Program-made: the position numbers and the translations under genes
Origin: Fusarium oxysporum f. sp. lycopersici 4287
Taxonomy: Eukaryota > Ascomycota > Sordariomycetes > Hypocreales > Nectriaceae
DNA length: 64,000 bases
Assembly: GCF_000149955.1 (NCBI RefSeq)
Contig: NC_030994.1
Location: 1,466,151-1,530,150 of the forward strand
Direction of reading: 5' to 3'
Shown: positions 19,815-33,350 of the stretch, piece after piece
Position numbering within the stretch: the stretch's first letter is position 1
Layout: each line of letters begins with the position of its first letter
Notes under the pieces: model-generated
Told to the model about the DNA's origin: nothing
Seen by the model: only the letters and a program-made list of their open reading frames with translations
Databases searched by the model: none

Positions 19815-22419
19815 TTATGCCAGATACACGTAGGAATTGCCCTCTCTTTCGATGTAATCCTTCTCAATAAGACTGCATCTAGCGTTAGCCACCTTCAGAC
19901 AGTATCATTAACGTATTGTGTCACATACCTTTCGATCTCCTTCTTAATCGCCGCCGGCTCAACACTACCTCTTTTCTTCGTCAGGTTGATGACCTCTGCC
20001 ACTAGGTCACTGTGACCCATGCTCTTGCGACTTTTCATTATTCTAACGATGGCTGCCTGTGTCTCAAAGCGTCGGTCTTGAGCGATCCTTTCATGTGTAG
20101 CCTTGTTCTCCTCCTTTGTCTCCTTCAGCTGGATCTGATTAATCTTGACTCTGTACTTGGGATCCGTAAACGTTTTGTTAAAAGTAAACGTATCAGTAGG
20201 CTTGACATCACGACCTTTCGGGTGCTTGGTTAGCACTCGCGCTTTGCCGCAAGCGAGCGACTGAAGTGTGCGATCAAGATCACCGCCTGAAAGACCGGTT
20301 CCCGTAGCGATCTGTTCATATGCCAAGAATCCGTCAGCCGGCACGCTGTTGAACATCATCAGAACCACAGCCTGGTATGCAGATACAAGAAGCTCCTTCG
20401 GCCCCTTGGCGAAGATGCCCTTGAGGGAGCAGTGAGCTAATGAGTGCTTCCACGTCAAGGCTCGTCCTGTATGCTTATTCTTGTAATACTTGTCAAACCT
20501 CTCGATCTGCGTAGCAACCTCATCCGGCAGGTTGAGACGAACATCCGGGTAAGTTGGCCATGCAGCAGCGGACAAAATCATGACGGAAAGGTCCAGAGGA
20601 TTCTTGCGCTCAGCACTGCCTTGACACCATTGCTTGAAAGACTCCATTTCATCCTTGGCGAGTTCCTGATCCTTGAACATCTGTTCCAGATTATGTGTAA
20701 AATTCGCACCGCACTCTCCTCGAAGCTTTGTTAACATGTTGCGCTCAGCATCTTGGCTGGCACTTCGTCCCATGAGCAATCTCCGAGCCAAGTCTTTCTT
20801 GTAAAATGCCTCGAAGGCGTCCTTGCCCTCGATGAAGCGGAACAGCTCGAGCGCCTGATCAAGCTGTCTATCAAGCTCAGCATCTTCATCACCAGTGCTG
20901 GCTTGACCTTCCTTCTCAGCTGTCGCTCGATCTTTCACATCTGACAGGAGCTCTTTAGGTAGTGACTTCAAGCCACCTCGCAGAAGCATGTCTATATATT
21001 TGGCGATCATCTCGCCGATTTTGGATGTTCCCGTGTCCCAGCAAGAGGCAGCTTTGCGGTCGTTCATGAACTTCCCAAAAGAATCCCTCATGCCCCAAAG
21101 GAAGTCTTCGTCCTTATTAAAAGCATCTCGAATCATCAGGTCGAGTGATCGACGGAGTTCTAATAAGCGCAAAACCATTTGGTCACCCTTGTCTTTGTCG
21201 CTGATGATTGTCGAACCCGTTGATTGGATGTAGTCGCCCCATGGATCCTTCATCTTCTTTTGGATCCCTGATAACCGAAGCAAATCATACAAAGCCTTCA
21301 TTGACTCAACTTCTCTATCAGCCAGCAGCTTCGCCAGGTTGCCACCGTTGAGAAGCTTTTCTGAGTAGTTGGTGATGAGATGGGTGTGCGCAGAGTCCAT
21401 AAGTTGCTTCTCTGTCGTACTATCGAGGTTGAATTGGATGCAGCGATAGTCTTCCTTTTTCAGTAACTTCTCGCAAACCAAAATGTAGTCCTTGAGACTT
21501 GATGTGCTCCAAGCTTCGCCAAATTCTTTGAAGTATCTCTCAGACTGCTCTAAAAAGTAGGGCTCAAAGTGCTTGATATAGACCTCCAAAACATAAAGCA
21601 TCATGATAGAATCTTTCAGTAATGCAGGTTCGATTTGGTCGATGCCTCTTCGATCGTTCTCAACCAAATCGCAAACACCTGCGATTAGCTTCACGCCGAC
21701 GGAGGTTTTATAGGCCTGAGTCTGGGATGGGAATGCCATCTTTCTGAACTGCTGGATCGCCATATCGTTTATAGATGCAAGATTCTTCTGTAGTAAATAT
21801 GTTCGGTCGAGGTAGCTGAATGTTGATCTGATCAATATCTGCAAGTAATTCTTAGCATCTCAAACCCATATAGAAACATCCAGCCTACTGTTTGTGTATT
21901 CCAAGTCTTCCATTCCGCTAGTGCGCTCTTCACAGTATCGAGGTTCGAAGCATGTCCATTCTTCTGGATTCTAGGTAGCACAATCCGCTGCAAGTGTGCA
22001 TCAATTCTCTCTTTGAGCATTTGGTACACCTTCGCGGGATCCCCCTTTCGACAGACATCCTCAACACCCCTGTACAGCCTTTCTAAGGGGACATCAGGTG
22101 TCCGTCCCGCAAAGACAGCCTCTAGGGAATCCTCGAGCTCCTTCTCCGTCCGCTTATAGTACTCCGCGACCTGGGTATCTCGACTCGTGGGCGCTCGTAG
22201 GTTCTTGATAACAAGCTTCTTGGAACCAGCATAAGGCTTGAACGCAGAAGGTGGCTGCGTTAGGTCGATGGTCTCGGGGAGCTTGCCCCGCGCTTTGGCG
22301 GTGGTCATTTCGAAGCGCGCTCGCTTGGAGGCGCCAAGGGGAGGTGATGCTGAGGACGATGAGTCTAACCGCGGCCTTCGCCGGGAGGGAGAGGTTGTTT
22401 CCGACGCCAACGGTTGCAT
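19815..22419 (-). CDS. CUL4: Cullin-4, scaffold of CRL4 ubiquitin ligases
   Basis: Three exons: 22419-21889, 21838-19929 and 19872-19815, giving 832 residues. Introns are 50 and 56 bp (donors GTAGGC and GTATGT; acceptors TTGCAG and ATGCAG). Cullin-4 holds the Ddb1-DCAF substrate receptors at its N-terminus and Rbx1 at its C-terminus. In Neurospora the CUL4-DDB1-DIM-5 complex directs heterochromatin H3K9 methylation. The N-terminal GSKKLVIKNLR motif and the cullin-homology block FRFIEGKDAFEAFYKKDLARRLL are diagnostic of CUL4. The neddylation site sits in IVRIMKSRK. The tiny last exon encodes the family C-terminus LIEKDYIEREGNSYVYLA; without it the frame would end in intron-encoded residues YVTQYVNDTV. 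An N-terminal disordered segment of ~65 residues contains an ETIDLTQ motif. Confidence 0.95.
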
Positions 22420-23228
22420 GGAGTGAACCCAGGCGATATATCAAGAAAAGAACGAGGCCTGGAACAACCGTTCGAAGAGCTGTCGCGCAGGCCTCGGTTT
22501 CTCGGACTGTCCGGTGTTTGGTTGCGGTATTCAATCGTGAGCAGACGTAGGCGGGAAGTGTATTATCAGAATATTTCTTGATTAGAATCAAACGAAAATG
22601 AACTATCGAAAAAGCGTCAAGGCAATACTCTTGGGGATGATGGCAAGTCTGAATAATATATGAGGTGGGTATGTTGATTGAAGGTGCTTGTGTCCATGAT
22701 AAGATAAGAAACTGGAGCTACCGCCATCTATCTCCGGCTTAAAGAGCGTCATCGGTTTGTATGACAAAAACAATGCAACAACTTGCGTGCTATACATGAT
22801 TTTACAAGACAAGAATGTAATCGCAATCTTCGAAAGGACACAAGATTGGCATTCTAGCTCCATCGAAGCCTTCTCTGAATCAAGTTCAACTCTCCGAGCT
22901 CTTCTTATTAATTCAGTATAAGTACTTTGTAAGCTTACTTAGTGTAATCATTGGGTATCAGCAACTCCCGACTTACATCTACGTTTTGATAGCTTGGACT
23001 TCCCCGAGTGCTAGCGAGCATTTATGAAATCATTCTTCATTGATCACCGTATCCTCAAATGTACACTGATAACATTGAAATGCAATTGACGTCCTGAGCT
23101 GGCTTGAGCTATATGTGATATACCTACATTCGCTGTGCCGTCTATTATGATTCAGTCCTCAGTATGTCGCTAACTACATGGTAGGTGTTACATTTCTCTC
23201 TGCCTCAAGTAGGCTACTACCAAATATC
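22420..23228. other. Intergenic region between CUL4 and TEL1
   Basis: Promoter region of CUL4 and 3' flank of TEL1. No minus-strand ATG was seen between the CUL4 start and 22560. No recognisable gene or RNA. Confidence 0.6.
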
Positions 23229-26200
23229 TTAAGCATATGCTGCCCAGCCTAGGAAAAGGGGTTTGTTAGTTGTGGACTCAAGTTGGTGACATCTTATTAG
23301 CTTACCAGAATACAACACTGCCAAATTTCGCTCATCGGTGGCTTGGTTGATCAACTTGTTTACTGTTGCAGTCACACTCAACGTTTTCGAAAGCTTCTTC
23401 CTCACAATCTCTAAAGCTCGGTCAGCTTCAGATGGTTCATTGACGTGACCTGCAGCCTTTTTGCCCTTCTTCGTCTCTGCCTCGCTTTGTTCATCGTCCA
23501 TTGGGGTTTCGTCGTTGTGTCTCGCCTTTTGAAGTTTGGCAAGTCGAAGTGGTGAGATCGACCACGTATACAATGGATCAAACCGTAACACATCCAAGAT
23601 TGTCATGATTGAGTACTGCTCCTCTCTTAGAGCATCTAGCGTAAACTCGCAGCATCTCCGGAAGACGCCTTCTGTCTTGGTGATCCCCATCCCATCCACA
23701 ATGTCTCTTGTCAGTCTGAAGGGGACCAACTCCGGTACTGGCAGAATACGACCAGCCTCAAATGCAACACCCAAGTCAATGTGGACAACTTCCCCTGTCT
23801 TGTGGTCCAAGAGAATGTTGTGCCCATGTCGATCTCCTAAACCAAGAACGTGTCCCAGCATCGATATAGCCGCAGTGCTTCTGGTGTACGCTAGTCTTTT
23901 TAGGAACCATTCATCTGGATCCATGAAGTGTTCCATAAAGAAGTATCTCATGACTGGATGGAATTTCTCCGTGACCTTGCGATAGGTGCTGATTCGAGTT
24001 TCTACCGTCCGACTTTGGACCCCAAATATTTCCTTACGACATTGGGAGCCCTTCAAGTCTCTTGGGTAATATCTTTCATGGGCGGGCATCAAGAACTCGT
24101 GAAGTGGGATCGTATTGGGGACGAATTCAATCAAGCCTGAAGATGCAGTGAGTGGCAATACCTTGTATGTCCTGATTCCTAGGTTGCGCTGCTGAGTCGT
24201 CCTATGAAGCTTCAGCAGAGACGATACGGCCGAAAAGACCTGTTCCATGATAGCATCCTGTCGCAAGTCGTCATGTCCTCCTTTGACAAGCTGTTTGTAG
24301 CGCACGCCATCGCTTCCAATGGCAGTAATGATTTTGGGAGCACTGACGCCTGAAGCAATGGTCATGGTGGGCTCTAATTTGGAGATGATCGGGACCTTTG
24401 AGTAATCTTTTGTATGGGAGAGTTCGATGTGCATAGTTGGAGATGGAATTCGGTATTTTATCAAGCAGTTAATGAGGTTGTGCCCGGGCGAAGACTCTTT
24501 GAGCGGGATCTTCGCACCCGACTTGTACCTATTCGGGTTCCGGTCCATGGCAAGAGCGTGATAGTATTTGCTTGTCTTGTCGATCGAGAGCCAAATGTTG
24601 GCAACAGATTGCGTCTCGGCAAGGCGTTTCGCAACACGATCTGTTGCTCTGACACGTAGAACAGCTACGTCATCCTTCTGCTGCGCTTTTGCCTTGGTTC
24701 CAGACCAGATCTGATACATCCCGTGATAAGGATGGTCTACACAGATTTTGTAGACCAGCTCCAACAGTAATTTCTGGAATGAGGTGTCCTGGTCTTGCAG
24801 TCGGGATGTCAATTGATTGGTGAGACCAGCAAATTTCCTTGTTGGCACGTCAGACAAATGTCGCATAACCGCCTTGTTAGTAGTCTCCTCTTCTGATCGC
24901 TCCAGCCAAAGAGCCGTGAAACGAAGGGCGTCATTATTGTGTTCATCAGAGGCAATAAGAGATAGGAGGTAGTTCTCGAGACTCAGCCGAACGAATTCAC
25001 TGCGAGTCTGCTCGACTCGCCGCAGTTCCTGCTCATCAAGATCCAGCCATTGCTTCTCCTTGTTCAAGACATGTGAATATCTGGTTTTCAGCTGAGTATC
25101 CTTTGTACCGCTGACTAGGGTTTTCAGTTCTGACACTTCATCGCCCTTGGCCTTCTTTAGACTTTGAAGTCTTTTCAGGTCTTCCAGGCCATCTGGGTCC
25201 TGCAGTTGTTGATCACAGAACATGGCAAACTGATGGAATACAGCACCTGCTTGCCGACCTTGGCCTTTGCCTTTGAGCTCCTTGAGTGCAGGTTCCAGGT
25301 AGTTTTTCTGAATGTCATGTGGCTCTTCAAGGCGAGCGACAGAAACCTGATACCCAATCTTCGAAAGCAAGTCAGATCGGCTGATCGGCAGAGTTTGCTT
25401 TTTGAGGGAAGCATCTCTATCGATGCCTTGGAGCATACGGATGGATGTGCTCATCTGACCATAATCCCAGAGAGAATTAGCTGTCTCGATGTTGACCGCT
25501 GCGTCAACATGAATGTCTAAGGCGGCGCATGTTGGGATGAGCTTGGTGAGCCCAGTGGATATTCTGAGGCTCTCTTGTGTCGCTTGGTGATAACGATAGA
25601 TCTGAGATGCGGTGATCATTGCTTCTACCTCCATATGCCGTGCAGCAGCCGCGGAAAGCTTGATATTTGTTCGAAGGGTATTCTGCTGACTGACCATGCT
25701 CATCGTAGACCCACGGCAAGACAAGATCTGGCTGACACTACCGTACCTAATGATGATTAATAGCATGCTCTACGAATAATAACGGATACTCACAGTCCGC
25801 TCCGCATCCAATCGCTTCGAGTTTTGAATTTTTCGATGAGACCATCCATCTCTGCAGTGTCAGAAACCCCTATAACGTCATCAAGTTCTGTTAAGGATGC
25901 CAAAGCTCCAAGTCTTTTTCTCAATGAAGTTGCGTTCAGGTCGAGGGCAGCCAAGCTTCTCATCGTGCGACTGAAGCCCTCATGCACAGCTGTTCGGACA
26001 TTCGCAATATCGGCTGCCTGAGAAATACTTTGATACGCTTTGTATACTGTGACCGCGTGATGATCACTTGAGGGAGCAGGAAGGTTCCAAATCCCTAATT
26101 TCCTAGCAGTATTGAAAGTGTCCTCGAGAGCAGCCGGGGATGACTCAATGTTTTGTTGTGTCTGAAGAAGAGAGTTCGAGAGTCCTGACAACCCAAGTGT

Positions 26201-29200
26201 ACCCAGGGCTCTGACTAAAGCTTGTTCGTCTGACTGAGCCATTGGATCTCCGTAAAATATATGGTTGTCGTACATGGCGCCTCGGAATGCAAGACTTCTG
26301 GGACCATCATTCTCATATTCTACGCGAGCGACAACCTTAGAAAGGCTGGGTTCTTCGGGTAGCCCATAGTATGCATCTGGATCATCGATGTTTTCAAAGA
26401 TCGTAAGGAGAGTGTCGCTCATATCCACCTCCTTTGCGGCCGAGGACCTTCTTGAGGACCGCGAGGTTTCAGGAGTAACATACTCAGCGAAAAGCAAAGC
26501 GGTCTTATACATGCCGCATCGCGACGCCGTTGATGCAACCATCGCGGAATCCACCTCGAGCCAATACGATCGGTCAGCTATTGAAGATTCTTTGGGGTAC
26601 TGTTGTGTCCTGAGATACAGAAGCATGTTGATGAGTAGCTTTAGATTTTCTTTGGCTTTAGGATCAGTGCATTTCAGCCAGCTCTTGATCGCCACAGAAA
26701 ATGGGCGCTTGGGGGAGTGTTGCTGATTTATCGGAAAGTAGAGCGCAAGATGAGCAACGAAGGGAAACGCGCTCTCCGCAAAGTGCTCAACCCTGGCGAG
26801 AATAGGGGCCAGGACTGAGAGAATGATTGACTCTGGAACACATTGGGCAAGGTGTGCGCTCAGGCTCGGGAGCCATTCTTTCGAAGTGATTTCCACAGAC
26901 CACACGTCCTGCTGATCTGGTGAAGAAGGAGGAGTAACAGGGGCTTTGTCAGACGGGGGAGATCTGTGCGAGCCCCATTGGGAAGTTATTAAGAGAGACT
27001 CTGTTAGACTCTTCTGACAAGCTACAGTTAGTGGTTCATCCTCAAGTATAGCGGCATCTGAGACAATGGATCGTAGAGCAGCTTCGGCAAGACCAGCAGT
27101 AACAGAATCGGGATTTGAGGTGAGGTCCTGAAGCAGGTAAAGTATTCCCATCTCTGAGCCATTTGATCCTGGAGCTATTTGTTGGTAGCGAGTAAGATGT
27201 GATTCGCGTAGAATATTGACTGGAATCTCTCCGGAAGCCGAAAAGGCTCGCCCAACAACTCGTCCTGCCCATGCTAGATACTCTTCGCTCAGATTTTCTG
27301 CATCGCAGCTCTTCCATACAGCCGTAGAATGCTTTACAGCATCATGGTCAGATTCGATGATGTCGTCCTTGATTGACGCAGGAATGCTAAAGTCGCCACA
27401 AAGAAGACCGAGAGCTAGCTGCCGAGAAGAATCGTTGAGAAGCTGGTGATCTGCGCCATCGTCGTCTAAGATATCCAGCAATAGTTTGCTCTCCGCAGTG
27501 CCTCTTTCAGCATTTCCAGAAGATCGAATGCGAGCAGCAGACTGTGTTATGGACTTGAAGGCACTTCTTTGCGCAAGATCCTTAAACATTGGCGAGTCAT
27601 ACTCCTCGAGGTACTTGCTGAACCATCCATGGAACTTTTCTGCTTTGCTCATAGTTGCTTTGAACTGACTCTCCTGGGTAGTGCTCGACTGACTTGATTC
27701 CAGGAAGACTCGGAGCGACGCGAGGGTCGACAGGGCATAACCAGCGAGAAATGATGGCACGTTGCTGAGATGCTTGGCACCTTGGCCCAGGAGATACTGG
27801 CTAATTCCGAGTGCGTCATCTGCACACTCCGAGTCCGTGATAAACTTACGGGTTGCGTTCAGGAGCATTTCCAGGGGATAAGAGTCCCAAGCGACTGGCC
27901 CAGCAAGGGAAATTAAGACTCGAACCTTTCGAAGAACAGAGCATGCATGCAGGGGACCTAAAGCTGGATGCACCGTATTGAGAAGCTTTCGAGCGATCGA
28001 GACAACCACAGGTGGCGTCCATAGGTCGTTAAATTGGAACTCCGTGTTTTGGCAGAGCCTGTGAAGTTCATGGATGAGATATTTAGCCTTGAACATTGGC
28101 TGTTGGTTCGCTGGCAGCTCAGCAGGTGAATGAGAAATGGCTTTCACGGCACCCATGATCTCGCCAGCGTAGTCAAGCTTGTACCTGGCAAACACCCTCT
28201 CTAGAGAATTTTCTTGGTCGATGAGGTCAAAGAAGAGGGCCGCTATATCAACAAGGTTGATGTAAATAGAGTCCATATACACTTGACTTCCGAGCAACTT
28301 TTTGATATGTGCCTCGCCTCGCTCCTTGTCCTCGCCCCCATTGGAGTCACCAAAGATCATGCTATATGCAATGGCGGTAGTGAAATTTTGACGAACGAGG
28401 TCGCTTTCAGAATTTCCTAGGTTGCGGCACACCTCTGCAAATGCCTCGTCTTGTCCTCTCATTACTGTCAAGCCAATGGCTTCGGACTGGGCTGACTTGA
28501 GGAGATCTTCGAGTGTCGCGAAGCCAAAGATGGAGAACGGGATATCCTCAATCGGATCACGTTCCAACCAGGTATACAAGAGTTGGCGGGAGAACAGGCG
28601 GAACAAGGCTTTTGGTGATTCCAATTTCAGCGTGTTTGACACATTGATCAAGCATCGAGTTGCATAATGAGTTGAGTCCAATATCTTTCCTGGAGTTTCA
28701 AAAATGTGATATGTGCATCTCCGAAGCAATGTCGACCATCGGCAGGCGAGATTTGACAAGACTAGCAAGCGGAATGCGATGCCAGTAGTATCGAGAGGGT
28801 TGGTTGGTAAACTGTCCAGCACATCCACAAAAACTTCATCGTGAAGCTTGAGAACAAAAAGATCGAAAACGCTAGCGATCTTCCGGGAGATGGCTAATTT
28901 GACCAACATCGGACCTTTCTTCAGGATGTAAAGTAAACATGTTCGAGGCGAATCAAGGCCTTGATCTTTGCCATACTCTGTGTTGGTTCGGAGCAGGGTA
29001 AACAATAATCGAACCATAGATGTTTGGGCCCTTGGCGAGAATATGTTTGATGTGAGACAGACTTTGATGAAGTGATAATAAAGATCACCCACTCGGTCCG
29101 AAAGATGTCGTTTATCGTTCAGCCAAATGGGGTGAAGCCCATCAATCACTCCAATACAGGTGCTTAACACAACTTCGGCACACTGATAATCAGGCTGACC

Positions 29201-32200
29201 AATATACTCCCCAAGTCTTTCGATGATAGCAAGCGCGTTGTCTGGGGTAACAACGAGATCAGAGGTAAAAATGTCTAATAGCAGGTTTTGACACATGAGT
29301 AAATCATCGTCCGGCAAGTTGATGAGATGTTCCACGTAGATATCAGGGATGAGGCCCATTTGCCCAATGTCGTCATTTATTATAGACAAGAAATGCAGCC
29401 GCGTCCTCGTTTCTGTATAGAAAGCCTGCGTATCTAACTTCATCTGAATGTTGAAACGTGGGACTACCATTGGCGCATGAATCGAACTTGCTCTGCTACT
29501 TTGTGAGTCAAAGTCCTCGTCAATGTCCATTAGGTCGATGCTGTTGTCATGATGCGTCTGGTCCTTTTGTTCTCCAAGTGAGCTCCACACTCGAGAGAAG
29601 AATTGCAGAAGGCCAGGGTTGTTTGTAAGAGCCCTGTTGAGGCTTGTCGTATTTAAATCAGGCATAATGGGCCGGACGGCTCGCAGGATTGAATCGACAA
29701 ACGCATTGGGCTCAACGGACGTCAAGGCGGAGTTCATTCCTTTCTCTAGAATTTCTTTGAGAGTTGACTCAACAGACGAAGACTGAGTCGAGTTGATATC
29801 GCCAAATAATGGTAGCAACAATGTGCCCGCCAAACAGGCTGATACAAGACTTTGGAAGCGATCAAAAGAGATTTGTATACCGCCTTCATTCATCTTCTTT
29901 GTCCACGACGTACAAAGCTCCATCAGTTCACCCAACTTAGGGTAAAAGAGTTCGAGGGTGAGTTTCTGGGAAGCATAACGTGTGTTGGCATCCGCCAATG
30001 GTGGTGAGTTTGTGGGCTTTGCAAAGCTGCAACTCCCGGCTGTTGCGGGATTGTTAGATACATCTTCCGATAGGAGTATGTACCGTATGAAGGACTCAAT
30101 CTCTTTGAATGAACTCCAGGTCTCTGTCAATGGGCCTCCTGGAGCTGCCGGGTGGGAGGTCAACTCCAGAGTTGTTGTTCCGCAGCATGTTCGAATGAGG
30201 TTCACCAAGTGAATTGGCTGAACGTGCAAGGAGTTATATGATGCGAAAGCAGATTCATCTACGGGGCGTTAGAATGTATTTGAGTTCGGGACAACAAACT
30301 CACTTGGGTTCCATCTTAAAAATACCCATCGAATGATATGATGACATGTACTTTGGCTTGCGCTCGGGACTTTCGCGTTCCGTAGATTAAGAACATGGAA
30401 CATCAAGCTGATAGAGGCATCACTCAAGGTGCTAGGTCCACTGACATCGGCAGTTGTAACCATGTTGTTAATGTCCTGCGAAATGGTGTGATAAGGGAGG
30501 ACATCTGCTTCAAGGAGCTGGTGTAGAAGCACAGCGGCCGCTCGGCTCGTTCCTGGCAGACTGACAGATCGTATGGCGAACCGCCAGAGCTGATGCCACA
30601 TGTCCACCTGATCATGGCAGCCTTTCGAGTAAGCAATACAGCTGATGATGTTAGCAATATGTCCTGTCGGGATAGTGCCCAGCGAACGGGTGATCTTACC
30701 TTGCAGAAGCAATGAGGGCCCAAGAAGCTGTAACCGGGTTCTTGTCATTCGCCAATGATATCAAATCTGGCAATAAGTCGAGAAGTTCTTCACGGCTTAA
30801 TGAATTATGAGCTAAAAGAAATGGGATCAACTGCAGGGCAGTCCTGCAGATTGAGACATCGACAGCCTTCAGCTTGAGCCGGATGCGACTCGAATTATCT
30901 TGACGAGTTCGCTGTCTTTTGCGCGGTTGCTCATCTTGTTCACCATTATCATCTCCCTGTCTTTTCAGACGAGGCAGTGCCATGATGCCTTCGAGGAATG
31001 CCAGGTTTTGGACGATAGCCCAATGTCCCTCGCCATAAACATTATGTGGCCGGAGGCCAAAAACATCCAGTTGTAGGCCATATGTGGGTAACGAGGATAA
31101 GGCAAATGTGATGTCGCTCATTTGGAGGCGGAATGCTTCACCACGCCTTGAGTATTCAGACCAGATGTTCTCTACCAAATCTTCCAAGTCCAAGCGTATG
31201 GTTTCATCCGACGACCTGAGAGCCAAGTGCTCTATGTGAAGGTGTGTCAAGAGTATACTTCTAGAAATCTCTATTCTTAACGCGCGGATGACTTCATCCT
31301 GAGATACCTTCTCTGATCTCCACCAGTAGCTCATGAGCGGCACCAGTGTTTGCACCAGAGAGCTGGCGTGCTCCAAATCATCAGCATGAGTAGCAGAGAA
31401 AATAGCATTGATGATGGCGAATGCCAGAGTCTGCAAAGAGCCAAGACTGACTTGCTTGAGGCTCAAGACTCTGAGAACTACTGGCGTGATATCCTTGAAC
31501 TGCCGAAGTAGGGGTGCATTCCCGCCAACAACAAGATAGTACAGTCCTTCTAAGACATCTTTCAGTAAGCCACCCTCACCAGGGGCAACTCGTCTCTGAC
31601 TTTGGGTGGATGGAGTTGATCGTCCGCCAGATCGACCATAGCCTGCTGATCCTGGAGCTGGTGATGATCGAACCAAAGCCGGAGACGCTCGGGCCAATGC
31701 GAGGGTCGAAACATCTCCTTCGTTAGGAAGCAAGAACTGAGCAACACTGAGGAAGAACCCAACACAGAGCTCCCAGGGATGGCCTTCCTTCCTGGCGAGA
31801 ATCTCTACGTGAGCCGGCCTGGAAAGCACCTCGGTCAAAGCTTTGATGTAGTCCTGGAGTAAAGGAGGCACGAAATCGTCATTAGGCCCCGGAAGAACTT
31901 GAGTGATGTGGTCCACGATGGCGAGAAGTGTCTTTCGTCCAATCTTTGGGTTACCACGTCCCACTGTCATGCGTACGGCATCAGCACATTTTGACAGCCG
32001 AGAGGTCGTGGCATTTATTGTTGTTTGAGATTTCTTCTTGTCATAGAAAATAGGTTTCTCCCGAAGGACAAAACTGAAAATAGCTTCAAATGACTAACTC
32101 TATTGGCAGACTCCGAGAAACTGGGATATCATCACTCGCGGAACAGGGCTATTCAGGTAAGCATAACCCGCCAGGGTTTTCCACCCGCTGCCCAACAAGG

Positions 32201-32425
32201 TGCTAACTCAGTAAGCCTGCTACCATTAAGTTCTGAGCAGTGCAAAACTCTCCAAACCAAGTACCACATTTACCGTCTACAGCTTTTTCTCTATCTCTGA
32301 CTGAGCCGGCCTTCACATCACCTAGAATCGGTCATGTTAGTAGTTGCAACCATTAAGAGAGCATCAGTATCCATAGGTTACGAACGCGCTAGATTCATAA
32401 CATTAAATCCATGAGACGAAGCCAT
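23229..32425 (-). CDS. TEL1: Serine/threonine kinase Tel1 (ATM orthologue); 5' end unresolved
   Basis: A PIKK of about 2,900 residues that acts in DNA double-strand-break signalling and telomere maintenance. Well-supported exons: 32093-30700, 30641-30304, 30258-25794, 25746-23306 and 23248-23229; the frame is continuous through all of them. Introns are 45-58 bp. The kinase domain is the last ~360 residues: GGHDDLRQDAIMEQVF, then the catalytic GDRHGHNILLD and IDLGVAFEAG (DLG as in ATM), with the ATM-type ELVPFRLTRDIVDGMG. The 20-bp last exon completes the FATC end LYSGWAAYA. Long helical repeats and a FAT region precede the kinase. Upstream, a TAN-motif-like piece (DVKAGSVRDREKAVD, about 32322-32268) and a possible first exon (MASSHGFNVMNLAR, ATG at 32425) fit the family. 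The segment joining them to 32093 holds stops and a frame change, so that part of the model is tentative. Confidence 0.88.
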
Positions 32426-33350
32426 AATGAGCGGGAGTAAATATGACCGCCACAAAGACTTCTTCCTCCTTCATTGAAATATCAAATCGTCATCGGAGCT
32501 AAAGACGAGCTGAAATATACAGGTGGTGCACAAATCCGCCAGAAAGCGCGACTGAAGATTGTGCCTGCTGTACGTATTATGCAGATATCCGATGGTCTAA
32601 GCTCGTTTGCTCGACAGCCAAGGGACAGTGGAGGCCAGTAATGTTTGAAGGTTCTGAGTACCTTGGGTACTTATGAATAGAACAAGGAGAAGAAAACCAC
32701 GGGATAAACTGAAGTAGCGAATGACTATTGGGAGAAGAATCGTAAGAAAGTTGCAAACAGGAGCGCTTCTTTGAATGGGTAATAAGCTACAGCTACAGAA
32801 AATAGGCACCCCTCAACATCATAGGTACCCATGGATGCTTTATACCGACCTACCTTGGCTAGAGTGTCATGGTTCAGAAATGCTCTATGCTTATCCATAG
32901 CTGTTAATTTGGTTTCTTGGTGGCAAGACTACCTACATATATCATGCCTATCTTTAACTTATAAAATGACAATATGATTATCTAATGTTGACTCTGTTGC
33001 TGTTCTTACTGGAGGTCATAAATCATTGAGAGACGATTGCAAGGCCTAAGGTGTGCCTATTTTTTTTTTGCGGCATACCTGAGAGCTCCCGGAGCTGGCT
33101 AGGCGGCAGAAAGCTGCTCACCGCCTAAACCATTAAGAAGCCAACCAATCAAATAGCTCGATGAGCTCACCTACTGGGGAAGTCAACAAGGCTCAATGTG
33201 AAGAATCTCAAAACCGCGACCACTAACAACCATCGACAAAAAGATTCAACATTTGCGACACGTTACGCACCACGGTGCAAATCTCGCAGCTTGTATTCTA
33301 CACTTGCTGTCGCCTTTTTGATCAACATGCGACAGTATTGAACCATAAAA
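32426..33350. promoter_or_regulatory. Divergent promoter region between TEL1 and NUP192
   Basis: About 0.9 kb separating two genes transcribed away from each other, so it should contain both promoters. It includes a T9 tract near 33060-33069. A four-codon upstream ORF (ATG at 33327, TGA ending 33341) lies 9 nt before the NUP192 start. No other gene was recognised. Confidence 0.6.
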
